Shown here: positions 12,111 to 24,341 of the stretch, piece after piece
How the letters are laid out: each line of letters starts with the position of its first letter
How positions within the stretch are numbered: position 1 is the stretch's first letter
The notes under the pieces: generated by a model
What the model was told of the DNA's origin: nothing
The model's input: the letters and a program-made list of their open reading frames with translations, nothing else
The model's database searches: none
Source: Adineta ricciae
Lineage: Eukaryota > Rotifera > Eurotatoria > Adinetida > Adinetidae
Length of the DNA stretch: 64,000 nucleotides
Assembly: GCA_905250025.1 (NCBI GenBank)
Contig: CAJNOJ010000017.1
Location: forward strand, 124,001-188,000
Direction: 5' to 3'
Position numbers and translations under genes: made by a program

Positions 12111-13615
12111 TAGAACTAACTTGATAGGTTCGATCTATTCATTTGAACACATACACACACAATAGGTGAAGTTGAATATCTTGGCAACTGGAGAAGAGAA
12201 GAGTATGGGTCGCGACACCAGTTGAATCGTCGGCCAGTTGGTAGTGATATTGAAAAGTGCACACGAAAGAAAGAGATGAAGAAAAAGAAAAGGAGAAAAA
12301 AAGAAAGAATAACTATCTACCGTTCTCGGCAGCAGCAGAAGGAGAACATATACACACCCTCACATACATATATATATAGAATATAGAGAGCAAAATAAGA
12401 TAAAACTTTGACACGTAGTCAAAGAGAAAGTGGAAAATAGTGATTTTGTCTGCTTTCCAGTTTAGATTGAGATGGACTCGGATCACTTTTAGTTATCCGT
12501 TTGTTTTTTTCTCTCTTGCGTCGTACTTTTTTCATTGAATTATATTGCAAGAAAATATTACCTGTAAAACCCGATTAATTATCGTTAACATCGTACAAGG
12601 AAAGAGAAAAAGGTATCTATTAGTCATATAGTTCGGCATTTTTTCAACATATACCCACTTATTATCAAATAATAAAAAAATGCACTTGAATCAATGCCCA
12701 ACCGAATACGTATAGTTTTATGACGAATAGTTACAATATCGTACATGTGATACTTATCTTTACATTCGAGGGTTACGAATATTTGCATATAGGAATTGAA
12801 TACAAAAAAGAATAAGTAGGAATGTCCGAATAAAAGATAGAAAGGTTTCGTTATCTTTTCATTGGAATATGCACATCTGTTAATTGATAAAAGACGAAAA
12901 TACTCACATTGTGATTGATGCAGATTAGGTTTTCTTTGTCAAAATCCAGATGATGAGGTACAAGGTCGTCTGATAAGCTTATCTTACGATTCTTTGCACC
13001 GAAAATGGATTGTAGCTATGATCAATCTCTAAGTTCTCCTTTGCACTTGTCTTTTATCATTCAAGGTGAACTGTCAATGAATGAAATGCGTTAGTAAACA
13101 TTTTCAAAAATGATCTCTTAACTTTCATCGAAATTTCAGTGTACAAATAGAAATAGATATGATTGACCTGATAATGAACACATCAGAACACAGTTGTCAA
13201 CAACTGTTCGATAACGTTACGTAATACGTATTGCCTTTACTTTGTTACAGTACGTGCTGTTATTGAACATATCAAACAATCAATAATAGTTCGGTATGTT
13301 ATCTAAGATGTGTTTACAAACACTGTCACACAGGCTTTCCAGCGTTTTAATTAAAATCATGTAGCCATGCGATCCGCAAATAATCATTCCATGTCAATGC
13401 AGTTAACAAGATTTTAAAACTTCACTGCTTCTGCCAGATGTCACAACTACTATGGTTCGTTAACTAAATGTTATTCAAAGGCTTCTTTTATCTTTAAAAC
13501 TGAATGACTGGTTAGGATGAAGAATTTTTATTGCTAAATGATTAGTACAGAAAAATTCAGCGGAATTAAAAGACAGTTTCGTAGCAAGTTAAGAAACAGC
13601 GTGTTCGAGTGTAAA

Positions 13616-13840
13616 CTATCCTCTAGTTTTGAGACATTTACTTATTTTCGCTGGTCGATGTTGACAAAGATTGGGAAAGCAGCATGGTAGACGGCGGACA
13701 CCACATGGTTCACATTGTGAAGATTGCCGACGAACACGTTCGATTCCTTCTAGAACACTGCGTATGTCTTCATTCATTTGCGAACGTACAAATCCACACA
13801 ACAGGATAACGATTATACATAGAATTGCAAAGTATTTCAT
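13616..13840 (-). CDS. Secreted six-cysteine prepropeptide (cystine-knot-like)
   Basis: A single-exon 74-residue precursor. The start at 13840 is chosen because it opens a clear signal peptide (MKYFAILCIIVILLCGFVRS), with cleavage expected near SQ. A short acidic propeptide follows (MNEDIRSVLEGIE) and a furin-type site RVRR. The predicted mature peptide has about 36 residues and six cysteines in the order C-x2-C-x6-CC-x4-C-x9-C, with basic residues between. The C-C-CC-C-C order is that of inhibitor-cystine-knot peptides, though the first loop (two residues) is short for that fold. It should be secreted; it could be a neuropeptide, an antimicrobial or defence peptide, or a channel-active peptide. 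Function cannot be told from sequence. A TATA box sits about 50 nt upstream. Confidence 0.8.
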   Translation of the reverse strand: MKYFAILCIIVILLCGFVRSQMNEDIRSVLEGIERVRRQSSQCEPCGVRRLPCCFPNLCQHRPAKISKCLKTRG

Positions 13841-13888
13841 GGTTAGGAATAAACACAAATGATATGTATACACAATCTGTAATACAGA

Positions 13889-13896
13889 TATTTATA
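13889..13896 (-). promoter_or_regulatory. TATA box of the cysteine-rich peptide gene
   Basis: On the minus strand the sequence reads GTATAAATATC, a full TATAAATA match. The ATG is at 13840, so a start about 25-30 nt downstream would leave a 5' UTR of only 20-30 nt. This fits a highly expressed small secreted-peptide gene. Assignment is by position and motif only. Confidence 0.6.
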
Positions 13897-15209
13897 CATG
13901 TCTCTGTATGCCCTATGAATCCATAAATTGGTACTATGTCAATAGAAAATACATTTTATCTACAAATTGCTGTTGTTTGTGTTGATAATTGGCCTGAATT
14001 CGTGGTAGAGAATTGCTATTCACACAAATCAAGTATGTCATTATGAAAAATTTATCTCGATCTATTTAAAGAAAGTACGGCGTATATTAGAAAATAGGAA
14101 TACATACGTAATTGATACACAAACAAAATCGGATACTAAAAAAATGTGTTGTCATACGAAATTTCACGAGAAAATAGATCGTTTTTCAACAAAAAGTAAT
14201 AAATGGATATTTGATCGAGTTCGGTCAATGTGAATACGATTACAAAACACACATCAATCTTTCATATTTATTCTACTCATCACATGTATACACCAATGTC
14301 TTGAAAGCATCAGTAGACTGTTTGCTCTCCTCACGTATAAACAAATCATAATGTGAAAAACGGAAGATGCATTATTTTCAAGGAATATAAAAAGAAACTT
14401 TTAGTTTTAGTTCAGTTCACATGTGAAAAGTATGTGCTCTATGGAAATGGAAAGAAGTTTATTTGTTTTTCTCGTAGTACTGCACTATTTGATACTTCTT
14501 CTCAATTTACCATTCAAAGATCAATCGAAACAGTAAACAGCTTTGTTTTTTACTCTTTAGAAGTGAATAATATTTGAATTAACGACATACTTTAGAAGAG
14601 AAAATATTGCATTCTCAAGTACTCATCAAGCAATCTCGTTTGAAACGGACTTTTTCTTGTTTGTCATGAAATATCTCAACGACTTCAGAATGCTTATAAA
14701 TTAATTTATTACGAATGAAGCTCTAGACCGATGTAGATCGTTTTCAAAATAAAAGAAACTCAAGAACGAAAAACGCGATGAATAATCTTGCACTTCATCG
14801 TGAAATAAATATTTGTGTATCAATAATTCGCATCTAGATTTCATTTTTCGATTTGCCTGGATTTTGCCTATGCATCCATTGATGTCATTAGAAGAAAAAA
14901 AAATGTTCACTTGTAGACCTTGATTTATCCGAGAGCATTTCACATCAACGCGTATGTTTATTCATGAGGAAAGCGAGTTTATAAAATGCTTTCTAACTAT
15001 ATGAAATTTTTATTAATTGCCGCCAGTCAATTAAAAAGCGTATAGACCATATACTGTTCTAAAATAGGAAAAGCATCGTACTATCACACACATACGAAAC
15101 AAAACAAAACAAAACAAAACAAGCTAAACTATAAAATAATAAAATAGATTGAAGTATTGCTAAGCAATAAAATGTTTGCTGGTTTAACTTTCATGTCGCG
15201 GTCAGTGTG
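13897..15209. other. Intergenic region without a supported gene
   Basis: AT-rich DNA upstream of the peptide promoter and downstream of the mesothelin-like gene. It includes a short AAAAC pentamer array (15096-15122). The ORFs at 14353-14577 (plus) and 14701-14943 (minus) show no domain or splice context. Confidence 0.45.
15096..15122. repeat. AAAAC pentanucleotide repeat
   Basis: About five tandem AAAAC units lie about 90 nt beyond the stop codon of the minus-strand mesothelin-like gene, probably in or just past its 3' UTR. Confidence 0.85.
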
Positions 15210-18200
15210 TTAATTGAATCGAAACATGAAACTGATCGATACGATGGGTAGAAGCCAGATGGTTAACATGGAGAATGAATATTTCGCCATTGTGCCTAGA
15301 AAAACGACAAGTTTCAGTTGATTCATTCAAAATAATCATAAATGAATTTTTGAAGAAAAAGAAGATGATTTAATGATTTTCTAATTTCCCCTTTATCATG
15401 CAATGATCTCTATTCCATACCACTCATATTCGGTTCATCAGTATTATTCGTTGTCTTTTCATTGAAATAAGTCAGTTCTTCTATATTGAGGATTGGGATT
15501 GAGAGGTAATGAATAAAAAATCTTGGAAATTTAGCTACTCACCTGATGTTTTGAATGGATACAAGATTTGGTTGATGATAACCATTTGTTTTCGACTTAG
15601 TGAACTGAGTAAACTATTTGGAATAGTTTTAATTTGTTCAATATTTAGATTTTGTAATTGTTCATTGTTAAATGATTTAAAAATGTCTTGAGGAAGACGT
15701 GAGAGTGCTTGTTGAGGAAAGAAATTCCACAATTCAGGAGACAAGGCACTCAAATCTCCAGATTTCAAACCGGCTATTATCAAAGAAAAACAATGAGAAC
15801 GCTTCTCCTAGAAATTGAACTACCCACCAGCGATTGTACCCAATGAACCAAAGATATGTGGTCGGTGAATCTCAGTCTGATAGATAGTTTTAACAACATC
15901 GAACAATGTTGATGAATAATTGACATTCGCTTCATTTGGACATTCGATATTGGCCAAAATAGATAGATACGATCTGTTAACATATGAAATTGAATATTTG
16001 TTAAAGAAAAGAACGATTTTTACTTGACTTCTTCAGGTGGAATGCGACGAAGAAGTCCATCGTCAATCGCACATAGGATCTTGCCAGCATTTTCAAGTAG
16101 TGTCGGTGTGAGGCGTTGTTCAAAACTGAGTGCTAGTTGTGCCAGAGATTTCAACTGAAAGAAAAGAGAAAATGAAATAGAAATAGAAATGTTTAGGTTG
16201 AGTTACTTGAGCCAGTGTCCAACCGTTGAGATTTCCAATAAACGAGAGGAAATATCCATCGCGGAAGTATTCGGTTCGTAATTGTAGCAATTCATTTGGA
16301 TTAAAACCGATCAAGATCGAATTCAATTGATATAATTCCGATTGACTTAGAGATTGAATGTGTCGACCTTGATTTTGTAATGCCTAAGATATCAACAGAC
16401 AATCGAATCATTTGCGGAATTATGTTCAATTCAAACCTGAATATATTTTTGAGCAATTTGTTTTGTTAGATCACCGCTGTATTGTTTTACTGCACCAAAC
16501 GCATCTATACATCGAACGAGAACATCATCATCAAGCGACGAAATTTGTTCCGACGAGAGAGCTGAGACAGCTGAACCCATCTGTCGTAGCTCTTGACAAG
16601 TTATATTATTTCGTTCTAAACGTCATTATTCATTGATATACGATCTACATATGAAGAGTCTTACTTTGACTGACTTGTCGACGATTACGAGAAGGATGTA
16701 ATGAAGAATATTGATCTAAGAATGCATTGGCCAACGTTCGTTTAATACCAAGAGTTGATTTGCTCAAGAAATCATCTGCGTCAGGTATTTTACAGTTTTC
16801 ATCACGATTGTGAAGTTTGTCCAAAGATTTCGATAGGTAATTTGCTCGCTGTGCTAATACATGCTAAAAATCATCATGTTGTTTAGTGCGCGTCTTTAAA
16901 TCGATTAACTTACTTTCGGAGCAGATACCTCCGCCGGTAGATAGGCTGCTAATTCACCAATAAGATCAAGATACAGAGCTTTGAGTCCGTCATCGACTTC
17001 ACCAAGTGCATCGTTAAGTCGAGCACCAAGTGCATGAGCTTCAGCTTTAGCTGGTTGAAAACAGTTCGATTTGAACAAGTTGATCTTGTTAATCAAACCA
17101 TCAGTTGTAATTCGACGAATGTCACTCGCGCGTAAACTTGTAACAAGGAATGGTCCCAGCTGAGACAGTTTGAACGCATCGATGTCGCCTGTTGCTGAAC
17201 CCTAAACACAATCATACGGTTTTATGTGAAGAAAAAGAGCGATGTATACTCACATAGCATCTTAGAGCGTAATCAGCTAAGCGGAAACGATTTTCATTTA
17301 CAATTGAACAACAAGCTGGTTCACGGATGGAACCAATTGCGTTCCAAAATCGATTGGCTTGATCTTTATCTAAATGATTGATAGCATCAAGTTCCGCGTT
17401 TGTCATCGTTGTAAACAATTGTGGATTGAGGTCGTCAACAAGATTGTCCTCACGGAAAAGTCCTTTGATATAATCATCGGTCTTTTGTGTTGCTTCACTC
17501 GTTTGTAAACCGCGGCGTAGAACATTTCCAAATGCGTAACGCTAAATATACCTCATTGAGAACTGAGTTGGCGGAAGAGAGGAACTTTTTCACTTACAGT
17601 ATTCGACTGCATTTGACTATCAATGTTTTTACTTCTTGCACTACCAAAAACTTGTTGAATAGCCTGTAAGGATTCTTCCGGTTTGATCTTTTCCACATCG
17701 GTTTTAGTTAAACCGTTGATAAAATTCATTATCTTTCCCAAGTTACTGAGACTGCCATCGAAACTTCGTTCGGAATCTAAGTGATTCGCAATGGCTGCCG
17801 AGGCCTAAAATGAAATCTTTGAGATGCAAGGTACGTTTGTTCTTCTTCATTACTTGAGCAGGAGTGAAACGTATCAAACGAAGAACGTCAGGGGCTAATT
17901 GAAGAATTCTAGTCAACGTTTCAGATTTGATATATCTCTTTGCATAATCCGAAGCCAATAATTGTCGATATTTCGCGAGATTTGGTTCAGTTGCGTACTT
18001 CAAACGAACATTAGAATAAGGAAAGCCAATCTCATCAATACGCTTACTTGATCGATCAAAAGTCGAATTTTGCTGGGTACGAGTTTTCGTATGAACGACG
18101 GAGATGTATTATTGAACAATGACGGTAAATCTCCTCGACCCCGAGTTAAGATCTGTTTGAGAATGGCATTGTCCAGTCCAGGAATGAGATTACCTAATTT

Positions 18201-21200
18201 GCCAAGCATGCTCTTTCCCCAAAGATTTTGAGTCGAACGAGGAATCTTATTGATGATTGTTCGAGCCTGGAAGAAATTCAAAACGTCATTTCTGTCCAAA
18301 AAAAACTAGAATTTACCTCGTTGGGTGTCAAATCTTGTGAACCGAGTTTTTCTAAGGTTTTCTCATCACGACCTAATTCAGCCATAAGTTCACCGCTCAA
18401 CTGACTGATCTCATCAGCCTGGTAGATCGAACCAAAAGCGTCTAAATGCAAATTTTAATGCGATTTTCTCTGCAATTCGTTCATGAACTATCAATTTTAC
18501 CTGAAACTTCGCGCAGTTTATGAGCCGAAACATCACGTTCGAGATCGTATTCCTTTTTCACTTCATGTACAAGATTTTCACAGCTCTTAATTTAAAAAAA
18601 AAACAAACAAATTTCTTCTTTACTAAAATTTTCTTCTCTCTTACTTCCGGACTTGGATGACTTTTCAACAATTCTTTCAATTCGTGACGATTGGAAAACA
18701 GATTGTTTAGATCACATCCACTGTAGCATTCTTGCCATCGTTGTACCAATCTGATGGAAAATGTGCAAGAGAAAAGCATTATCCATCAGCATCTCTTACT
18801 GTAGATTCGGTCGGAAATAACGATTACTTGTTTTCTTCGATTCAATCGTTCGATTAAGCAGGGCAAGCGCTGTCGTACATGATTGATCATCTCGAACACT
18901 TGATTGTTCAAGTAGCGGTACCTTAGAAAAAGTATGCAATACAAATCTACACGAACGAGTCAAGTCGATTTACAATACGATCTCCGACAGCATTGATAAT
19001 TTGTCGCGTCGACAGACTTGGCATTGTGCGTGCAATCATGTTCAATGTACTTGCATCGTTACCTGTCAGACTTGATGGCGCATTATTTTGCGCAATTTTA
19101 CCTGTAGTGTCGGTTAATGTTCGATAGATTTTACTTGCAACCGCATCACGTTGAACAGGGTTCAAAAAATGAAGCCAGGTAGCACTAAAAGATGATAGGC
19201 ATAAGTAAAGACTTGTGCTAAGAGAAGAAATCGTACGCACATGTTACGAATGACGCTGTTTTCATTGAAAATCGTATCATGGGCAAGAAAATCAATTGGA
19301 AGGTACCGAAGAAAGGATGCACCTAATTTTTCCGTGATTAATTGTTGGAAATTAGTGGCATTGAGCTTCGTTTTGACTCGATTGATATAATTTTGCACAA
19401 GAATTGATTTTTGTTCGTCACTAAAATCCTACAGAGAACAAATTGACGATGGAAGATTGCTTCTTCAGTGTTACTTGTCGATTCGAGTTGAAATCAAGAA
19501 CATTCGACACGGTATTGTCATCGGAATACGAGAGAAGATTATTTAATTGTGCATCAGGTAGATTTCGAGCTGGAATTTGTGTTAATTGCCGTGGTAAATC
19601 GATCAATTTTAAGATTGACTTCCAAACAGATTCCTAGGAAACAAGATAACCATTGATTCTTGTCGAAATCAAGTATTTTCGTCTGTAAACAACCTGTTAA
19701 TCAGACATTTGTTTCCTTATCTCAACGGAAATAGTTGTTCTGCTGATGCTGATGATAGTAGAGAGCATAAATTATTATAGAAAACAGTATCTTAACAGAA
19801 GGATCCGATCAAGAATGATCTCATCGAAGTAACATTAGACATTGACGTTTCAGTAGATATTTTCCGATATTTCTTGCAAATGCAAATCAATAGATAATAC
19901 ATCCCCAACAGCGTTTTACGTAGGCAGACAGATAGTTCCACTCTTCGGGAATATTCTCGAGAGTCGCGCGTTTGAAATGTCGCATATATGCACTTTCCAT
20001 TTCACCAGTTTTTAAATATTAATCATCACCTTGAGGTGCTAACAGTTGTTCTTCGATCTCTGCGTTCCAAAAGACAATTGATGTGACATTGTACATAAAG
20101 GCGGATGAAGATCATCAGTCATGGTCATTCTCGCTTGCATTGACATCATCGATTGCATGAAGTAAAGTGTTAATCTATGCATCTGAGGTCAATATCATCA
20201 TGTTGACTATGATGAATTATAATCTATCCTTGACAAGTCTCTGATTTATAAACCTTGCTTAACCTTCAAACAACAAAACGAGAACAACTGACGATATCGC
20301 CCAGCAGTGAAATAAAAGCTTTGTTTGTTTTGACAACGATTGTAATTTCTGCTGCTCCCAATAACATATCCCACTCATCCTTTTTTTTTGGTTTCCTGAC
20401 ATAATTGACGATATGTTCTAGTAAGCAGCTATGTAGATAAGCGTTTGTCCTCGTCGAAAGAATTCTACTCACGTAGAGATCAGTTAGAAAGGCAAATAAG
20501 CTGAACTTGACGTCATCACCTTACGACTAGCGAGTTCCTTTGATTGATAAGTTGTCTTCTTCTTTTATCTTACTCTCAAGAATAAGAAAATAAAGTGCAA
20601 TGAAGCAATTTAAGCAATGAAAGGTAATTTCTAACTGCGCAAGCTAATCATGTGAAGTAAATGAAAGAAATCGATTAACGATAAAAAACAAACAGATCGA
20701 ACCTTCACGTAGCGATAAATTGGTTGTAGAGCAGGAAATATATCCCGTGCAGTTTGTTCATTAAGTGCTGTGTCTCGTTGAATATTAGCTGGAAATAATC
20801 GAATTGCTTCTTTGAATTTCGCGAACACTCTAGAAGCAAGATGAAATATGATTATTCGATCGGGTTTGATGCGTTTATATTAACGAACTTGTCGACATTT
20901 TCATTTGAAGGTACTAGAAGAAAAGAAGAAGAAGAAGGAAGTCATTTTGAAGGTTTCAAATGGTATTTAAACTTTCGAATGGTTTCTGTTTGATTTAACA
21001 ACGAAGGATCGATGTAATCCTTTGTTGAGAGCAATAGTTCAACTTACTATCAAAATCGAGAAATTGCGGTAGACTTTGTTCAAGTCGTGTCAAAATATTC
21101 TGGTCTTGAGGCGTTTTAATCGCTTTCGTAAACACATCTCGAAAGTTGATTTCGTCCGCTTGACCTAAAAAACGCGAAACAAACGGAATTTGTCTTTTCC

Positions 21201-21371
21201 TCCGTCATTGATCTGTCTTTTTTTCTCGTCGAACAAGATAAGTTATGTTCAAAAGATAATTGATAAGGTCATGGTTAAACTACGAATCTGTTTGAACTTT
21301 CAGATTTACTCACCCGATCGTGCTAATATCGTTGTAATGAAGATGACGATCGTTATAAACGAATATTTCAT
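15210..21371 (-). CDS. Mesothelin/stereocilin-like secreted, GPI-anchored repeat protein
   Basis: A chain of about twenty exons separated mostly by 45-60 nt introns. The start at 21371 opens a signal peptide (MKYSFITIVIFITTI). The body, roughly 1,300 residues by estimate, is built of imperfect helical repeats of the type 'LSALSPELWNFFP...', 'IEQIKTIPNSLLSSLSRKQM', 'LNAIDHL', 'LPSLF'. These resemble the mesothelin/otoancorin/stereocilin superhelix. The last exon ends in a hydrophobic tail (MLTIWLLPIVSISFMFRFN) directly before the stop, the mark of a GPI-anchor signal. It should be an extracellular, surface-tethered protein for adhesion or apical matrix attachment. Family assignment is by repeat pattern. 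One intron (about 20705 to 19637) is near 1.07 kb, far longer than the rest, so two adjacent genes cannot be fully excluded. Confidence 0.7.
19637..20704 (-). other. Unusually long intron of the mesothelin-like gene
   Basis: The exon ending ...ALQPIYRYVK near 20704 is followed by about 1.07 kb without in-frame coding sequence. The next exon begins at a TTTCCTAG acceptor at 19637. The 68-codon minus ORF at 20266-20472 lies inside it but has no repeat-like composition. Its content is unexplained AT-rich DNA. Confidence 0.5.
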
Positions 21372-22374
21372 CGTTGTTATGTGTGATATTCTAGATTAAC
21401 ACAAAAGTGTACTGATGCGAAAGGCAAAAGAAAACGTAATCAGGAGATTCGATGCCACAAACAAGAAAAAAAACGAGACTCACTGATAGTCTCAGTTCAA
21501 CTGAGCTGTCTACACACAATTACTATCGATTAAAAAGAGAACTAGAATTGGGAACAGCCTACACGCACATAAAGAAGAAAAGTTAATAGATTGTTGTTAT
21601 TCTTTTTTTTCTACTACTTGTGGTTTATTCATTGGCGACGATGTAGAGAGAGAGAGAGGGAAGGAGAGATAGAGAGCGAGAGAACAAGGCAAACATTCCG
21701 TCTCTCTAATAAATGCGACTCCTTTTTTTTTCTTCTTCCTCTCATTATCGCTTTTTTGCATTTAAGATATATATATATCCTGTACGTATCCCTGTTGAGG
21801 AGCGAGACATCAAGAGTAAAAATGGTGACAAAACGTTTATTTCTTGAGTAATAGACATTTGAATAACGTAAATATCATGTTTCGATGTGGAGATCGGAGG
21901 CGTTTTTCGATCCTAACGGCTACTATACCCAGAGAGGACTTAATTGAGGAAAAAAGGTATCTATCATGTCATAAAAGAAAACAAGCCTATGTAAAATCAA
22001 TCGAACAATTTTTTTCTTTTCATTCGTTTTTGTTTATACATCACTATGATCTCTCTCTTTCTCTCTCTACGCGATGATTTTGTCTGTTAGGCATGCACAA
22101 GTGAGAATATGTTGATAAACTATCTTTAATTCATCACGTCGATACTTTCGATCCATGTACTTTTCTCGTCTTTCTTCTCCTCTCGTTCGCTCGGTAATAT
22201 ATACACATACTAATCAATCGCAATCATTGTAAGCAACCGAAGGTCAAAGAATTTATTCGAATGATTTGTTTCAACAAAGGAATTCCTCTGTTGTTTGCCT
22301 ATTTTGAAATCAATTAGATAATGAAAAATGAAAATGATTGTAACAAACAAGTGAAAAAGACAAGATGTTGTCTA
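21372..22374. other. Intergenic region
   Basis: Upstream of the mesothelin-like gene and downstream of the prolyl hydroxylase, both minus strand. It contains a purine-rich GA tract (about 21641-21690) and T runs. The plus-strand ORFs at 21591-21851 and 21844-22077 are low-complexity. No promoter element is certain. Confidence 0.45.
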
Positions 22375-24243
22375 TCAAATAAGATTATGATTGACATGAC
22401 GATATTTTAAGATATGTTGGTAATTCCATTCGTCTAGAAAACAAAATAAGACGTTTAAAATATTAACGAGAAGAACAATCGTCTTACCATATGCGCGACA
22501 ACTTCCCATGTCATACTCATCACATGAGACTTGTATTTGACCTGGTTTTCGCTCTGGTAGATCGGGTTCTGGCGGACGTCTGCCCAGTGAATAGAAGTTC
22601 TCATAATAGTACCTATTCAAATATCAATTAATCCTTCATATTTTTCGTCTGAATAGAAACTTACCATCGTTGTAAGACGAACTTTCCTTCTTCATCACCG
22701 ACAATATTCGCTGAATGGAGACTTTTCTCTTCACATTCACCTTTTTCATTCATATTATTCCAAACAACCACTCGGCCCTCTTTCGGTTTGATTTTTATAT
22801 CCAATTCTTCAAAAAAAAATGTTAAATAGTTTCTGCGACTTTTGTAAAAGAAAAGCGCCCTACCAGGAAATTCGGTTTCACCGCCTTCCATTACTGTATT
22901 CAAATAGGCTAGAAACGTAGCATAACGATCTTGTTTCAAACCGTTCAACGTACAATCATGATGTGCTTTGTAACCTTTTCAGAAAATAAAGCGAATTTCA
23001 TGGGCAGAGTGTGCTTGAACTACTTACCAATGCCTTTGTCAGTTGATGTAATTTGAAATTTTCCTCCGTGACTTTGTTGTAACGCTGTACCCTCTTCGAT
23101 ACGTGCGGATAGTAGTTTCGAAAACGCACTTTCCCCATGATAGAACGCAGTTGAATACGACCATTTCAAACCCCATTGTTTCAGCATGGATGAAAATGTT
23201 TCATTCATGCACGTTGTTCCTTTGGTAAAATCATTCGGTGTCACGCGAATTTCAGTGTCGGGTCTTAAATCTTTCAAATGTTTTCGTAATGTTTGAATAC
23301 TATCAAAGCATATGATTGGATCGATTTTTTTCATTTCTTTGACATGTTCTTTATGTACTTTGATTAAATTAATACATTCATCATGTGAAAGAAATTCTTC
23401 GAATAACCAATGTCTAAATAGAAGAATGATAAACAAATGAAAAGTATGAGCTAAACGTCAAGAAATTCTTATGAGCACAGAGCAGCCGATCGGAGATTGT
23501 AATCTTTACTTAACACTACTATTGTGCTCTTTACCAGCACGAATAGCGATAGGTGGTACACGACGATGACCACCATTGGAATTCGGTATAGGAATCCATA
23601 GTTTTTTGGTTTTTATCATGTCTGATAGTATACTTGTGCTTTAGACTAAGGATGATGTACAGATGTTTAGCAACATACTTATTGTGACTGATTTGAAGTT
23701 TTTCACTGCATCTGGAATTTCTTTATTTCGCCCAGTGACATCGATAATTTCCGGTTGTTGAGGAACTTTTTCTAATTTGACACGTTGGGATTTGCTGGTT
23801 GTTTCCTCCGATTTTGGTGATGTTTTCGGTTCTTTAGGTTTTTCGGTTGTAGTCTCGGGAAACTTTACAGTCAATGGTTCATCTTTGAGAAGTATAGGTT
23901 CTTCGTCAACAGTAGGGTCATTCTTTACCACCGGTGTTTTCGCTGTCGTTGTCGTCGTTGCAGCAGTAGTAGTAGCTGTTGTAGTTTTCGGTACTTTCGA
24001 GGTTACTACTGAGACAGCTGCTGTTGTCGTCAGCGTGGCTACTGTCGTAGTTTGTTGAATGGGAATAACATTAGGTGGCTGTTGATTCAACAGTACTGCA
24101 ATTTGTGAACCAATATTTGAATATAACGCAAGAATTAATGGCTGTAAAGAGACAGCAATAACTCCTCCCGCAATGGCAACAATCAACAGAGTCGATGCAC
24201 TCGTTCCTGTTTGCACATTTTCCGCCTTTTTTTTACCTGACAT
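22375..24243 (-). CDS. Membrane-anchored prolyl 4-hydroxylase (2OG-Fe(II) oxygenase)
   Basis: Seven exons join without phase error (24243-23679, 23621-23510, 23413-23028, 22974-22864, 22806-22665, 22612-22488, 22433-22375) to give 499 residues. Residues about 19-42 form a signal anchor, followed by a Thr/Pro-rich stalk of about 100 residues, so the enzyme should sit in the ER or Golgi with its domain in the lumen. The double-stranded beta-helix carries the iron ligands HHD (KAHHDCT) and the distal His of SLHSAN, with the 2-oxoglutarate lysine in DEEGKFVLQRW. It should hydroxylate proline in collagen-like or other secreted proteins. The His-to-Lys gap is 11 residues against about 10 in human P4HA1. 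The N-terminal peptide-binding domain of P4HA is absent, so it is nearer to the transmembrane or plant-type P4Hs. It is the last gene of an operon-like array. Confidence 0.88.
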
Positions 24244-24258
24244 TTTATCTAGAAAAAC
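24244..24258 (-). promoter_or_regulatory. Trans-splice-type acceptor before the prolyl hydroxylase ATG
   Basis: The minus strand reads CATTGTTTTTCTAG|ATAAA-ATG: a pyrimidine tract and AG five bases before the start codon, within a 98-nt gap after the TMEM126 stop. No cis donor in the gap gives an in-frame join. Confidence 0.55.
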
Positions 24259-24341
24259 AATGGAAAACCTGTCTATTTTGTAAACAAACTAAGAGATTGA
24301 CGACCAACAGGAAAAGATTACACCGTATAGATTCGTTTATC

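Larger units (their letters stand above)
10548..13615. other. Long upstream region of NRBP
   Basis: About 3 kb without a clear gene. It holds low-complexity runs: CT repeats at 10978-10995, an AAT repeat at 11479-11499, and AT runs near 11540 and 12370. The plus-strand ORFs at 11053-11325, 11458-11739 and 11749-12031 are low-complexity and overlap in two frames. One segment, 12045-12110 on the minus strand, has the form of an alternative NRBP first exon and is listed separately. Confidence 0.45.
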
